From contig OZ038455.1 in NCBI GenBank assembly GCA_964036195.1, forward strand, positions 4,605,855 through 4,669,854: DNA of 64,000 bases. The letters are read 5' to 3'. Both the position numbers and the translations under genes were made by a program. Below, one piece after another: positions 53,968 to 64,000 of this stretch (position 1 is its first letter; each line of letters begins with the position of its first letter). Below the pieces are notes generated by a model. That model was not told the DNA's origin. It searched no databases and was given only the letters and a program-made list of their open reading frames with translations. This DNA is from Sphaerolaimus hirsutus (Eukaryota; Nematoda; Chromadorea; Monhysterida; Sphaerolaimidae).

Positions 53968-54167
53968 TGACCGCAAGTGGAGCGGCAAAAAAAATAGAAG
54001 TGGGATGTGAAAGGTTAGGAAATAGTAAATTTAAAAGTGAGAAGTATAAAGTTTAACGAAAAGTTAATTTATTTAGAGGTGAGAAGTTGAAACAAAAATG
54101 AAAACTTTTTACATCTCACTTCATAATCGTTTGTTTTTTCTTCTCCACTTGCGGAATTGTCAAATGG
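53968..54167. repeat. Foldback with AAGTGAGAAGT words
   Basis: CCGCAAGTGGAG at the left and CTCCACTTGCGG at the right; arms of AAAAGTGAGAAGT words. Its right edge TTGCGGAATTG resembles the edge of 51751-51966. Confidence 0.65.
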
Positions 54168-54264
54168 ACCAACTTAAATGAGAACGTAAGGCACCCAGTT
54201 TCAGGCGTTTACAGGGATTGATCCGACCCCAATCAGGATTGCCATATTGGGGATGCGCACAGTC

Positions 54265-54768
54265 CAGATTTGTTAGAAGTACCGCACTTTTAACAAAGTA
54301 TACGTACATGTAGGTAAGTTACTCACCCCTGAGTACAGAAAACGTAAAGTAACAATTTTTTACCTTTAATTATTAGTAAACGTCGGTGAACGTACTTTTT
54401 CCTCTAGAAAACGTAAAAGTGAATGTTTTTGAGAAATTTCGCCACATTTTTAACTCAAAATCACTTATTTTCACAACGTTTCGCTTATTCTCAGCCATTT
54501 TTGGCTACAATGTGCTTATATACACATTTTCAACTATTTTCCATATTTTTGGCTCGACATTTGGCTCTTTTTCCCTTCTATGCCAATAAAAAGTCTATAT
54601 AAACACTGTCTAAAATACGTTTTCTGAACTTGAGTATTTTAAAAGTGTATGTAAAACCGTAGTGGTACTTTTTCAGAGGATACGTTAACACATTAACTCA
54701 GTAATCGAGTACCGTACGGTATACGTATTTTGCGAATCAAAGCACCTAAATACATTTGTACAACTATG
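54265..54768. mobile_element. hAT-like CAGATTTGTTAGAAGTAC element
   Basis: CAGATTTGTTAGAAGTAC at the left and TTGTACAACTATG at the right. Words such as AAAACGTAAAG and TACGTATTTTG. The flanking 8-mers do not match clearly, so this is an older copy. Confidence 0.7.
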
Positions 54769-54907
54769 CCGCATACTAGTACACACCTAAATTTGGGAAA
54801 TTCAGAAATCTGTTTTGATGCAGATTTGAGTTTACCAGAATGAAGAGTCTGTTAAGTGTTAACTACTGTTAATGGCGATCAAAAATAAGTCATTTGGTAA
54901 ATTCAAA

Positions 54908-55031
54908 TACCGTAATTATATCCTCGAATAAGACCACCCCCTCGAATAACTCCTCCCCCGTGAATAACTCCCCCTCAAAAAGTCTGACGAAAAAATAACT
55001 CCCCTGGGGACTTATTCGAGGATATACGGTA
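54908..55031. mobile_element. Family IV element, 124 bp
   Basis: TACCGTAATTATATCCTCGA to TTATTCGAGGATATACGGTA. Core nearly absent: it is mostly TCGAATAACTCCTCCCCC words. Confidence 0.82.
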
Positions 55032-55067
55032 TGCTCAAATCATATTTGTGAGTTTCCCAAATTACAG

Positions 55068-55263
55068 CGGTACATTAGCCACATTAACGAGTGATAAAAT
55101 CCATACAAAAATAAACACCTCAAGAACAAAAATGTACTCAGATCCACAAGTACACAGAATCTATCTATCAAACAAATACGCGGCGAATACACGATGGCCA
55201 CCCAGTGACATTAGCTTTATACGGTCCATTTACAATTCTATTCCAAGCCTGCGCCCAGTCTAG
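55068..55263 (+). CDS. Candidate terminal exon, unknown gene
   Basis: After an acceptor-like GTTTCCCAAATTACAG (55067) the frame reads GTLATLTSDKIHTKINTSRT, KMYSDPQVHRIYLSNKYAAN, TRWPPSDISFIRSIYNSIPS, LRPV and TAG at 55261-55263. Composition is coding-like, with many polar residues and no low complexity. I do not recognise the family. It starts 36 bases after a family IV element. Confidence 0.4.
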
Positions 55264-55384
55264 AGTCACGCTGAAACAGAGGGCCCATTGATTTTCATTT
55301 CAACTCCACTCAAGTGCGTGCCTGTGTTGCTTTCTTCATTTTTCCATCATGCCGCCACGCCATAGTGATCCGGTATAGCGATGT

Positions 55385-55615
55385 AAAAGGCGCCAGGACT
55401 TTGGCGCCATGGCGCCAAAAGCGCCATGGCGCTTTTCCGAAGTCCAGCGCCAATGGCGCCAGACTAAAATGGCGCCAGGCGCCATAAGCGCCATGGCGCT
55501 TTTTGCTTTGGCGCTGGCGCCAAGCGCCAGTGCCAGGCATTTTGTTCCCGGCGTCTGGCGAAAATAGCGCCAAGCGCCAAAAGCCACGGGCGCCATGGCG
55601 CCATGGCGCGTTTCA
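55385..55615. mobile_element. GGCGCC array, termini not seen
   Basis: AAAAGGCGCCAGGACTTTGG to GGCGCCATGGCGCG. Contains GGCGCC, GGCGCTGGCGCC and AGCGCCATGGCGCT words as in family III, without the CCATCACTA terminus. Confidence 0.7.
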
Positions 55616-55738
55616 TGAAGATGTCCATTTTACATGACTAATGCGGTGGGCGCTCGGAGGCGGCCAAAGTTGTATATATTGAGATCTGTTTCAATTGAGA
55701 GTCAAGCAGCACATTCGTTCGGTCCGCTCGGCCCGGAG

Positions 55739-56423
55739 TACCGTTGTTAAAAAGTATTTAAATACGTCTACTCTAAAATACGTAAACTCGAGTACTGAGT
55801 AAAACGTTTACGTTTCCTCTAAAAAGTACCTGTACTGACCTTTTGAGAACACTGTATGTGTATGAAAATGTATTTCAGGAAAATCAATCTGTCATAAAAA
55901 AGTGACTGCACTCCTGATATGTAAATTATCTGCAGAAATTCATATTAAACATTTGAATATTTAATATTTGTTGTGGAAATGCTTTAAAAATAAAAATGGT
56001 GCAACCAGAAGCAGAAATAGCTGCAGCAATGATCAGGGGGTTGTATACAGGGTCCAGTCAACAGGGGTTTTTGGGGGTAAGTGAGAGATAAACATGAATA
56101 AGAGATGATGATGTGCATCAGTTTTATGTGGCTTGCATGTAGATTTTTTTATAAAATGCCTACAACATCAGTACATACAGAGAATACATCTCTATAGAAG
56201 GAAAACACCATTTTGTTCACAGAGTAAAATACCCTCTTTTAAATGTTCCTAAGTACAAAATTGAAAAATGTTTTTGATTTTCACAGAAAACAAAAATTTA
56301 CTACCCTTTTCGCAGAGTAAACTAGAGATAAGCTTTATGTCTTCTGTATTCAGGAGTGAGTAAAAATAAGTACTTTACGTTTACGTTTACTTTGAAAAAA
56401 GTCATGTACTATTAACAACTCTG
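55739..56423. mobile_element. hAT-like CAGAGTTG element, eroded
   Basis: TACCGTTGTTAAAAAGTATT at the left and GTACTATTAACAACTCTG at the right. Flanks GCCCGGAG and GCGCGGTG agree at six of eight. The words are TTTACGTTTAC. Confidence 0.75.
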
Positions 56424-57137
56424 GCGCGGTGTTATGGGCGAAATTGTGACCAAACTTGCGGTGGAATTAAATCTTCCAAAGATTAACGTGTTCTAACTAT
56501 GTTGAACGCTCTGTCGAATAACGGGGCTTAGATATCACAAAAATGCTCTTCATTCAATCAAAACGCTCGCTTCAATTTCAATTGTTCAACACGAAGCCCT
56601 TTTTGAACACAAGACTGTGGTGTTAAAGGTGGCATAATTTTGGTGTAACAAAACTCTGCGCCATAAAAACAACAAAAACATAATTTTGGCTGCATGGCTA
56701 CTTTTTGAGAATATGGCACTCCCAGACCCTGTAAAATGTCAAAAACCATCAAAAACCATCTGAAAAACGTCAAACGCAGCACCACAAAATTGGCACCACA
56801 TCAAAAATAATTCAAAAGCACCAAACCAAGAGAAAAGCGTTAAATTTCCAGTGCGAATTACATCACTGCACAACGCACAAGACAGATGACAAATTGTGCG
56901 AACGCACTCCGTGGGGAATTATTCAGCGAAACACTCGCATGCAAAGTGGGGATGTTCTCGCACGCTTGATGTTTTGTGAAGTTTGGTTTTGACGTGATTT
57001 GCAAAAATGGTTTATATCTGATATGCAGCTATGTATTTGTATTTTATTCTATACCACGGCATGAAATTATCATGGGAATACTGCACTACAAGCGCATGAC
57101 TGACAATTGACATATATTGCATATTTACATATTGTGG
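56424..57137. other. No recognised gene; half TGTCAT terminus
   Basis: GGCACTCCCAGACCCTGTAA at about 56715 is a solitary TGTCAT-family end. The rest is unrecognised. Confidence 0.4.
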
Positions 57138-57345
57138 GTTGTGGCCACACAAGCTAGTTTTCAACCAAAATTATGAAAACTCATAAATCAGCATTCAACA
57201 CATTTGAGTTTTCTAGAATGAGTCATTTTTACATTCTGTCAACTGTAGGTGACGTGTACCTCATTCTAGGAAACTCAACTGTGTACAATGCTTATTTACA
57301 AGTTTAAAAAAATTTTGGTTGAAAACTAGCTTGTGTGGCCACAAC
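57138..57345. mobile_element. MITE with perfect 35-bp TIRs
   Basis: The 35 bases at 57138-57172 (GTTGTGGCCACACAAGCTAG onward) are exactly inverted at 57311-57345. The inner arms remain similar (AAACTCA, AATGAGTCATTTTT). The CACAAGCTAGTT core relates it to family I. The perfect TIR suggests recent activity. Confidence 0.92.
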
Positions 57346-57763
57346 CACAATGTCTTTCACTTTCACATAAATACACATCTAGTCCCCCAACCTTACATCT
57401 TACTTTTCCAATGAAAATTTCACGAAAAAAAGCCAAAAAAAGGTAAAATTCTCTCAATAATGACGATTTCACGCTGACTTTGTTCGCACGATACTCAAGA
57501 CAGCTATCAATATCAAACTAGAAGCGAGTTAATTAAGCGCCCCGAAGCGCGTGTGACCCAAACCGTGAAAATGCCCAGATCTGATTTGTCTGCGGCGGCG
57601 GGGAAGTTTTCAATTTTTAGTCGCAAAGAGAAATAATGGAAAAAATTGGAGATTTATTTTTGAAGAATAAAATCATTCTATCTGTGAAAATAATGGGAAA
57701 AATGAAATTATAAAAACATGTCAATGGAAAGACTGAAAGACTGTCAAACCTCAAAAGCAGTGA
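57346..57763. other. No recognised gene
   Basis: Unrecognised sequence; short frames on the minus strand show no family resemblance. Confidence 0.4.
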
Positions 57764-58162
57764 CACTCTGGTGTCACTTCCAGATCTTGCAAAATGCCCT
57801 GTGAAGTTTAAATTGCCATGCAAAGTAATGTAAAATAACATGTACAATAGTAAATCTCATGCAAAATGTCAAAAATATCTCAAATTTCATGTAAAATTTT
57901 GCAATGTCATCCAAAGTGTCAAAAATTACGTGAAATGTCCTGTAAAATAACACATGTCATGCAAAGTGTCAAAATTCATGTAAAATACCCTGTAAAATGT
58001 CAACTGCCATGCAAAGTGTCAACAATCATGTAAAATATAACATATCATGCAGTGTCAAAAGTTATGAAAATATGTAAAATGCCCTGTAAAATGTCAAACG
58101 ACAAGTAAAAGTTAAAACGAATTTTGACATTTTACAAGTGTCTGAAATCGCCCCCTATACAA
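57764..58162. mobile_element. TGTCAT-family element
   Basis: GTGTCACTTCCAGATCTTGC at the left and TTTACAAGTGTCTGAAATCG at the right. The interior is about nine TGTCATGCAAAGTGTCAAAA words in one orientation, unlike the palindromic members. Confidence 0.75.
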
Positions 58163-58462
58163 CTTCTCCGCCAACACATCATCACCGAACCCCCCAGATG
58201 CGGTGCAATGCGGAACGGAGATGCAATACCTATGGATTTACGCGGCGCGCGCCAGACGCGAAAATTTCTATTGCATGATAGCACTGGTGCATTTCGCACA
58301 TTTTGTATATATACTCATCTGATCTAGGTAAATATTTATGTGTGTCATGTTCTCTGTGCACCGGGAAATATATAAAATCTACTCAAATACAGAAATAGGT
58401 GTATAGACACATTTGTGGAATGGATAAACACAAGTTATATAGTGACAACAGTTGCAGTTATA

Positions 58463-58913
58463 TACTGTATTTCCTCGAAATACCCCCCCCCCTCGAAATA
58501 CCCCCCCCCCTCGATTGACCCCCCCTCTCGGGACCACTATGAAACAATCACCCCCCTCGAAATACCCCCCCCCCCCCAAATTGAGTGTAAAGAGAACGTA
58601 CATGACAAATACTGCAGTTTGTGTTCTGCGTAGTGCAGAACACACGTTAAAACAATGTCGTAATCACGTTAGAACAGTGTTTATACCATCTACGTACTTA
58701 TATTAGTATACAGAACCTTATAAATGGCAGTTTTTGTTGCATTTTTCGACGTCGGCGTACGTTTCAGACGACAATTTCGTACTTGGTTTTCAAAAATTTT
58801 CTTGTGAAATAATAACCCCCCCTCGAAATACCCCCCCTCGTTTAACCCCCCCCCCCTCTCGGGACCACTATGAAACAATCACCCCTCGGGGGGTATTTCG
58901 AGGAAATACGGTA
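58463..58913. mobile_element. Family IV element, complete
   Basis: TACTGTATTTCCTCGAAATA to TTTCGAGGAAATACGGTA, with oligo-C runs. The core matches 4740-4904 and 5740-5970. Confidence 0.87.
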
Positions 58914-59139
58914 GCTCTATTTGCAGTCCCGCATCCATTATGACTACATATGTACACTAATTAGTTGACCGTTGAACGGTTGTCAACTGAAAATAGGTTT
59001 AAAACGTAGGCGTGTGAACGTAGGTCAGTCAACGTGAACAAACTTAAAGTGTCAGCGTGAAAAAACCACCCCAGAACCGAACAACTTTGATCTTATCATA
59101 TTATATTATCAGACAGGTAATCACCCACTGTTACATGAG

Positions 59140-60177
59140 CAGGGTTGGTTTTATAAAAATTCATTTTAGTAAAATTGTATAAAAATTGTATAAAAATTTT
59201 ATTTTATTTTTATTTTATTCTTGTTTCATTTTATTTTATTTTATTTTATTCCCAAAAGTCATTAATAAAATAAAATGACACATTTTACAAAAATTTTACA
59301 AAAATTGTACAAAAATTTTACAAAAAAATCAGAAACATGCATGCAAAGCCAGAAAAATGTTATAATTAGACATATACATGAAAAACCTGTGACAAATTTT
59401 TCCCTTACTTTTCAAAAGTTGCATGCAGTATGTATTGTTAGCTAGCTGCAAGTGTAAAGTTACAATTATTGATAAGAATGGTTTGCATTTTCAGTAGAAA
59501 GACTACTGGAGTGTGCTGGGCACATTTGTAAAATGTCATGCAAAGTGTCAATTGTCATGACAAATGTAAAGTAAAGTATCAATTGTCATGCAAAATGTCA
59601 AGTGTCATGTAAAATTTCAAGCAAAGTGGCAATTGTCATGACAAATGTCATGCAAAGTGTAAATTGTGTATCCAAATCTTGTGTTTTTGTATCCATAGTA
59701 TGTTTTATATCCACATCTTATGTTTTTGTATCCAAATGTTCACATAAGATTTGGAGTCAACAACAACATAATTTGGATACAAAACATAAGATTTTGAAAT
59801 AAAACATGATATTTGAACACAATTTGCTTGACAATTGATACTTTAATTTTCACATGTCATGACAATTTACACTTTACTTTACATTTTTCATAACAATTGA
59901 CACTTTGCATGACATTTTACATGACATTTGACACTTTAGAATGCTCGGGACTGCCCCCAGATCCATGAAATTTTACAAAAAATATGAATTTTTATACAAT
60001 TTTACAAAAATATGAATTTTTATACAATTTTACAAAAATTTTACAAAAATTTGAATTTTTATACAATTTTTATTTTTATTCTTCAATTTTCCATTTTATT
60101 TTATTTTATTTTATTCTTGAATATTCCATTTTATTTTTATTTTATTTTTATTTTTTTCTGAGATTTTGCCAACCCTG
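59140..60177. mobile_element. hAT-like CAGGGTTGG element, TTTTATTTTATT word type
   Basis: CAGGGTTGGTTTTATAAAA at the left and GATTTTGCCAACCCTG at the right; perfect 8-bp target duplication TACATGAG at 59132-59139 and 60178-60185. The arms are TTTTATTTTATTTTATT and ACAAAAATTTTACAAAAA words. A TGTCAT-family element (about 59507-59962) is nested. Confidence 0.92.
59507..59962. mobile_element. TGTCAT-family element nested in hAT-like element
   Basis: GTGTGCTGGGCACATTTGTA at the left and GAATGCTCGGGACTGCCCCC at the right. It contains TGTCATGCAAAGTGTC words and a TGTATCCAAATCTT inverted patch as in 42265-42390. Confidence 0.7.
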
Positions 60178-60185
60178 TACATGAG

Positions 60186-60622
60186 TGAGGAAAAAATCAC
60201 CATCAGTATAGGATAATCCTCCCTAGGTATATAGTAAATTTGATCTGGGTCCAATTTGAACAAAAATGGCATGCTACTTATTTTGTAAGCAAAGCGAAAT
60301 GAGTTTATAGAAACATACCTGAAAATAGTTACGAGATGCATATTAATTACTCCTTGAATAATCCCCCTCCTTGAAAAATCCCCCTCATTGAATAATCCCC
60401 CCTCAAAAGAGGCTGAAGAAAAAATAAAAATTATTAAAAAAATTTTTCAAGCAATAGGGTATTTCCTCTGCATACCTAATCTGTCTTAGCTTATTTATTT
60501 ACCTACAAATTACCTACGTAGTAGCACAGCAGATAAATAAATACATACTAGGTATTTACGTGCACGCAAACAGGTACTTTGTAGGAACATTGCTAAATAA
60601 TCACATTTTAATAGATTTTATA
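60186..60622. other. Decayed family IV pieces, no gene
   Basis: CCTTGAATAATCCCCCTCC words at 60345-60410 without clear termini; the rest is AT-rich and unrecognised. Confidence 0.45.
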
Positions 60623-63600
60623 TCTCCACCTATACAATTTCGAGAGAACTGCGTGCAAAGGATGCCTAATGCAAAAGATAGGGGCACAATCACAGCCTCA
60701 TTTTTTGCCCGATTCGTGTGTGTTTTTGCACACAATGCAGTCACTATTTATTAGTACAAAATGCCCTTTACAAACATGTTACAATCTTGACAAACAGGGT
60801 TAGTAGATGGCAAAGTTGCTTCCCAAGAATGCAATTGCACATGTATAGGGGGTGAACTTGAGTTTTTAGGGGCTGAGTTTTCAATTCAGGGTTGAGTTGA
60901 TGGGTGTTTATAAATTAGGGTTGAGTTGACAGAAGTTTAAAAATAAGGGGCTGTTGACACAAGTTTACAAATTAGAGGCTGAGTTTATTGGAGTTGAGTT
61001 GATGGGTGTTTGCCAAATTTGGGGCTGAGTTTATGGGAGTTAACAATAACATTACCATAATCCTTCAGTGAGGCCCCCGGGGCTAAAAAAATATAAATTG
61101 TGATATGATGCATTTGTGGGTTACTGATTACAATGATTTGAAATATGCACTCCATTCTGACAGTACATTACCATAACCCTGAAATTGAATCCCTGGGGCC
61201 AAAACTTTCAAATTGTGAAATGATGCATTGTGGGTTTCTAATTGCACTGATTTGATATATAATGCACTCCATTTTGACACTACATAACCCTGAAAACTAC
61301 ATCACCATAACCCTGAAAATGAACCTCTGGAACCAAAAACTTTCAATTTGTGAAATCATTCATTCTTGTGTTTCTGATTGCACTGATTTGATATATGCAC
61401 TCCATTTTGACACTACTTTACCATAACCCTAAAAATGAACCCATGGGGCCAAATACTTTCAATTTGAGAAATAATGCATTTTCGGGTTTCTGATAGCACT
61501 AATTTAAAATATGCACGTCATTTTGACACTACATTACCATAACCCTAAAAATGAACCCCCTGGGCCAAAAACTTTCAAATCATAAAATGATGGATTTGTG
61601 GGTTTCTGAGTGTAACGATTTCAAATATGCCCAGGGCTTCAAAAATTAGAAATTGTGAAATGATTCAATGTGGGTTTCTGATTACACTGATTTGAACTAT
61701 GCACTCCATTTTGACACTACATCACCCTGAAAACTACATAACCATAACCCTGAAAATGAACCTCTGGAGCCAAAAACTTTCAATTTGTGAAATCATTCAT
61801 TTTTGGGTTTCTAATTGCACTCATTTGAAATATGCATTTCATTTTGACACTACATTACCATAACCCTGAAAATGAACCCCCTGGGCTGAAAACTTTCAAA
61901 TCATAAAATGATGCATTTGTGGGTTTCTGATTGTAGCAATTTCATATATGCACTCCATTACCATAACCCTGAAAATGAACCCCCTGGGCTGAAAACTTTC
62001 AAATCATAAAATGATGCATTTGTGGGTTTCTGATTGTAGCAATTTCATATATGCACTCCATTTTGACACTAAATTACTAAAACCCTGAAATTGAACCCCT
62101 AGACAAAAAAATTTCAAATTGTGAAATGATGCATTTTGCAGGTTTCTAATTGCACTGATTCGAAATGACTCAATTTCAACTCTACATTACTGTAAGCCTT
62201 AAATTGAAAATTGAAAATAAATTAGAAATTGTGAAATGATGCATTTCTGGCTTTTTGATTGCCTTGATTTGAAATATGCACTTCATTTTGACACTACATT
62301 ACCATAACCCTGAAAATGAACCCCCAGGGCTAAAAAATTTCAAATCATAAAATGATGTGTTTGTGGGTTTCTGATTGTAGCAATTTCAAATATACACTCA
62401 ATTTTTACACCACATTACTAAAACCCTGATAATGAACCCCTGGGCCCAAAAACTTTCAATTTGTGAAATGATGCATTTGTGGGTTTTTTATTGCAGTGAT
62501 TTGAGATGTGCACTCCATTTCTACTCTACATAACCATAACCTTTAAGTCTAACCCCTGGGGCTAAAAAATTGAAGATTGTGAATTGATGCATTTGTGGAT
62601 TGATGCTAGAGATTATTTCAAATATTCATTCTATTTTGACACTACATTACCATAAACCTGAAAATGAGTTTACAGGAGTTTCCAAATTAGGGACTGAGTT
62701 TATGGGAGTTTCCAAATTAGGGGCTGAGTTTACAGGAGTTTCCAAACTAGGGGCTGTGTTTACAGGATTTAGAGGGGGTCCCCATGGGGTGCCATTTTTG
62801 GGGGGTCTCCAGGGGGTGCCATTTTTTGGAGGCACATATGGGGGTGCCATTTCAAGGGGGTCCCAATGGGATGCCATTTTTTGGGTGGTCCCCAGTGGTG
62901 CCGTTTTTTGTTGGTCCTTAGGGGGGTGCTATATTTTTTTGTGGGGGGGTCCATAGGGGGTGCCATTTTGGGGGGGGGGGGTCCCCAGGGGGTGCCATTT
63001 TTGAAGAGTCCCCAGGGGGAGCCAACTTTGGGTGGGTCCCCAGGGGGTGCCATTTTTGTGGCGGTTCCTAGGGGGTGCCATGTTTGGGGGGTCCCCAGGG
63101 GGTGCCATTTTTGGGGGGTCCCTAGGGGGTGCTATTTTTGGGGGGTCCCTAAGGGGTGCCATTTTTTGGTGGTCCTCAGGGGGTGCCATATTTGTGGGGC
63201 CCTAGGGGGTCCCATTTTTGGGCGGTTCCCAGGGGGTGCCACTTTTGGGGGGTTTCCTGGGTGATGCCATTTGGAGGGGGGTCCCCACTGGGGTGTCAGT
63301 TTTTGCAAGCCTCTGAGTAGTGGGTACCTATAGCAGGATTCTCTCCAACCTTCAGTTGGGTTTTGTGGTTCTCTACAATTTATACCACAAGGATTTACAA
63401 ACACAAAAAGAACAGCAAAGCACAAATGTAACAAATTTAAGATAACAACAAATTTTGACACCTTGCAAAAACCACACTATCATATCACAAAACCTATACC
63501 ACACAAAATGCACACTGCCCAACCATTTCACAGAAGTTTACAAAAAATCCATTCCAAAACATTGCATCTTTGGTATTGGTCTTGTTATTGTTGGTACATT

Positions 63601-63727
63601 ACATACCGCATTTCAAAACACATGCCTAGCATGTTGGCAAACTTAACTAAACTATCATATTTCCTCCAATGGTATTAATTGTAGAGAACCACAAAACCCG
63701 ACCGAAGGTCGGAGAGAATCCTGCTAG
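60623..63727 (+). mobile_element. Non-autonomous Helitron / HINE-like element, copy 2
   Basis: TCTCCACCTATACAATTTCG after an A, CTAG before a T, hairpin CCGACC-GAA-GGTCGG at 63698-63712. Same order of modules as copy 1: 115-bp satellite (about 61045-62640), 30-bp minisatellite (62650-62765), 27-29-bp minisatellite (62770-63300), twin 3' module (about 63331-63727). It is about 750 bp shorter through fewer repeat units and a deletion in the 3' module. Confidence 0.82.
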
Positions 63728-63904
63728 TACAGTATATTCCTGAACGAACCCGCATAACCATTTGAATGCTTATCCCGTGAGAAGAATAGCTTCCCCCGAA
63801 TAATTCCCACAAATTACTTGAGTAAAAACGACAGAGTTAAATGCACAGTAGAAAAAACTCAAGGTACACACAGAATTGGTGGTGTAAAAACGCCTGGACT
63901 TAAA

Positions 63905-63970
63905 CGCGGAGCGCCAAAGGCGCCAGAGCAAAATGGCGCCAAGCACCAGGGGCGCCATGGCGCTTTTTGG
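63905..63970. mobile_element. GGCGCC array fragment at window edge
   Basis: GGAGCGCCAAAGGCGCCAGA to GGGGCGCCATGGCGCTTTTT; family III words, truncated or running off the window. Confidence 0.6.
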
Positions 63971-64000
63971 TCCACATTTGAAGTGGTTTTCGCAAAAAAA

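Noticed and set aside
1-64000. tRNA, rRNA or telomere repeats
   Set aside because: No cloverleaf-compatible tRNA signatures, rRNA cores or telomeric hexamer arrays noticed by eye; a covariance-model search would be decisive.

Overview
The window is intron-rich, repeat-dominated nuclear DNA of an invertebrate animal, AT-rich by eye, with two 200-N scaffold gaps (5334-5533 and 31566-31765). The animal assignment rests on an intact innexin gene (YYQW signature, two cysteines in each extracellular loop), the last exon of a BUB3 homologue, and an hnRNP A/B-type RRM exon, all interrupted by GT-AG introns. The innexin loop sequence looks lophotrochozoan-like to me, but I cannot name a species. I see no bacterial genes, CRISPR array, tRNA or rRNA.

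Genes. (1) 2907-3135 (+): last coding exon of BUB3, with one missing base. (2) 27291-27418 and 28560-28671 (-): two copies of one RRM exon, the second degenerate. (3) 41087-49884 (-): complete eight-exon innexin CDS, 402 codons plus stop; every exon length and splice phase is consistent. (4) 52415-52543 (-): a clean 43-codon internal exon of an unrecognised gene. (5) Weaker exon candidates at 9155-9238, 39981-40122, 51170-51504 and 55068-55263. Retroelement coding remains are a Ty3/gypsy-like pol fragment (30752-31565, -) and the 3' end of a non-LTR reverse transcriptase (16322-16621, +).

Mobile elements fill most of the rest. Many are hAT-type non-autonomous elements with 8-bp target duplications, found by matching flanks (7662-8387, 13430-14250, 26501-27211, 45675-46462, 53342-53834, 59140-60177 have exact duplications). 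They share one design: short TIRs, then dense arrays of one short word in both orientations, then a unique core. The word differs between families and even between copies with the same TIR. Other families are: TACCGTATT...AATACGGTA elements full of C/G runs (more than 20 copies, often nested); elements with GGCC-CACAC-CTAGTTGACA type ends; a TTAA-flanked piggyBac-like element (20457-21277); a Tc1/mariner-like MITE (12803-13426); a 'TGTCAT' foldback family that also forms a 168-bp tandem array (29120-30320); and two copies of a 3-4 kb Helitron/HINE-like element (34678-38535 and 60623-63727) built around three tandem satellites and carrying two hairpin 3' ends in opposite orientation.

The most interesting points are: one innexin intron (47639-47832) that is a TGTCAT-family element from splice site to splice site, which looks like an introner; the word-array architecture of the hAT elements; compensatory base changes in the two Helitron hairpins; and a natural empty site (14855-15076) that proves two separate insertions in a related copy (6684-8456).
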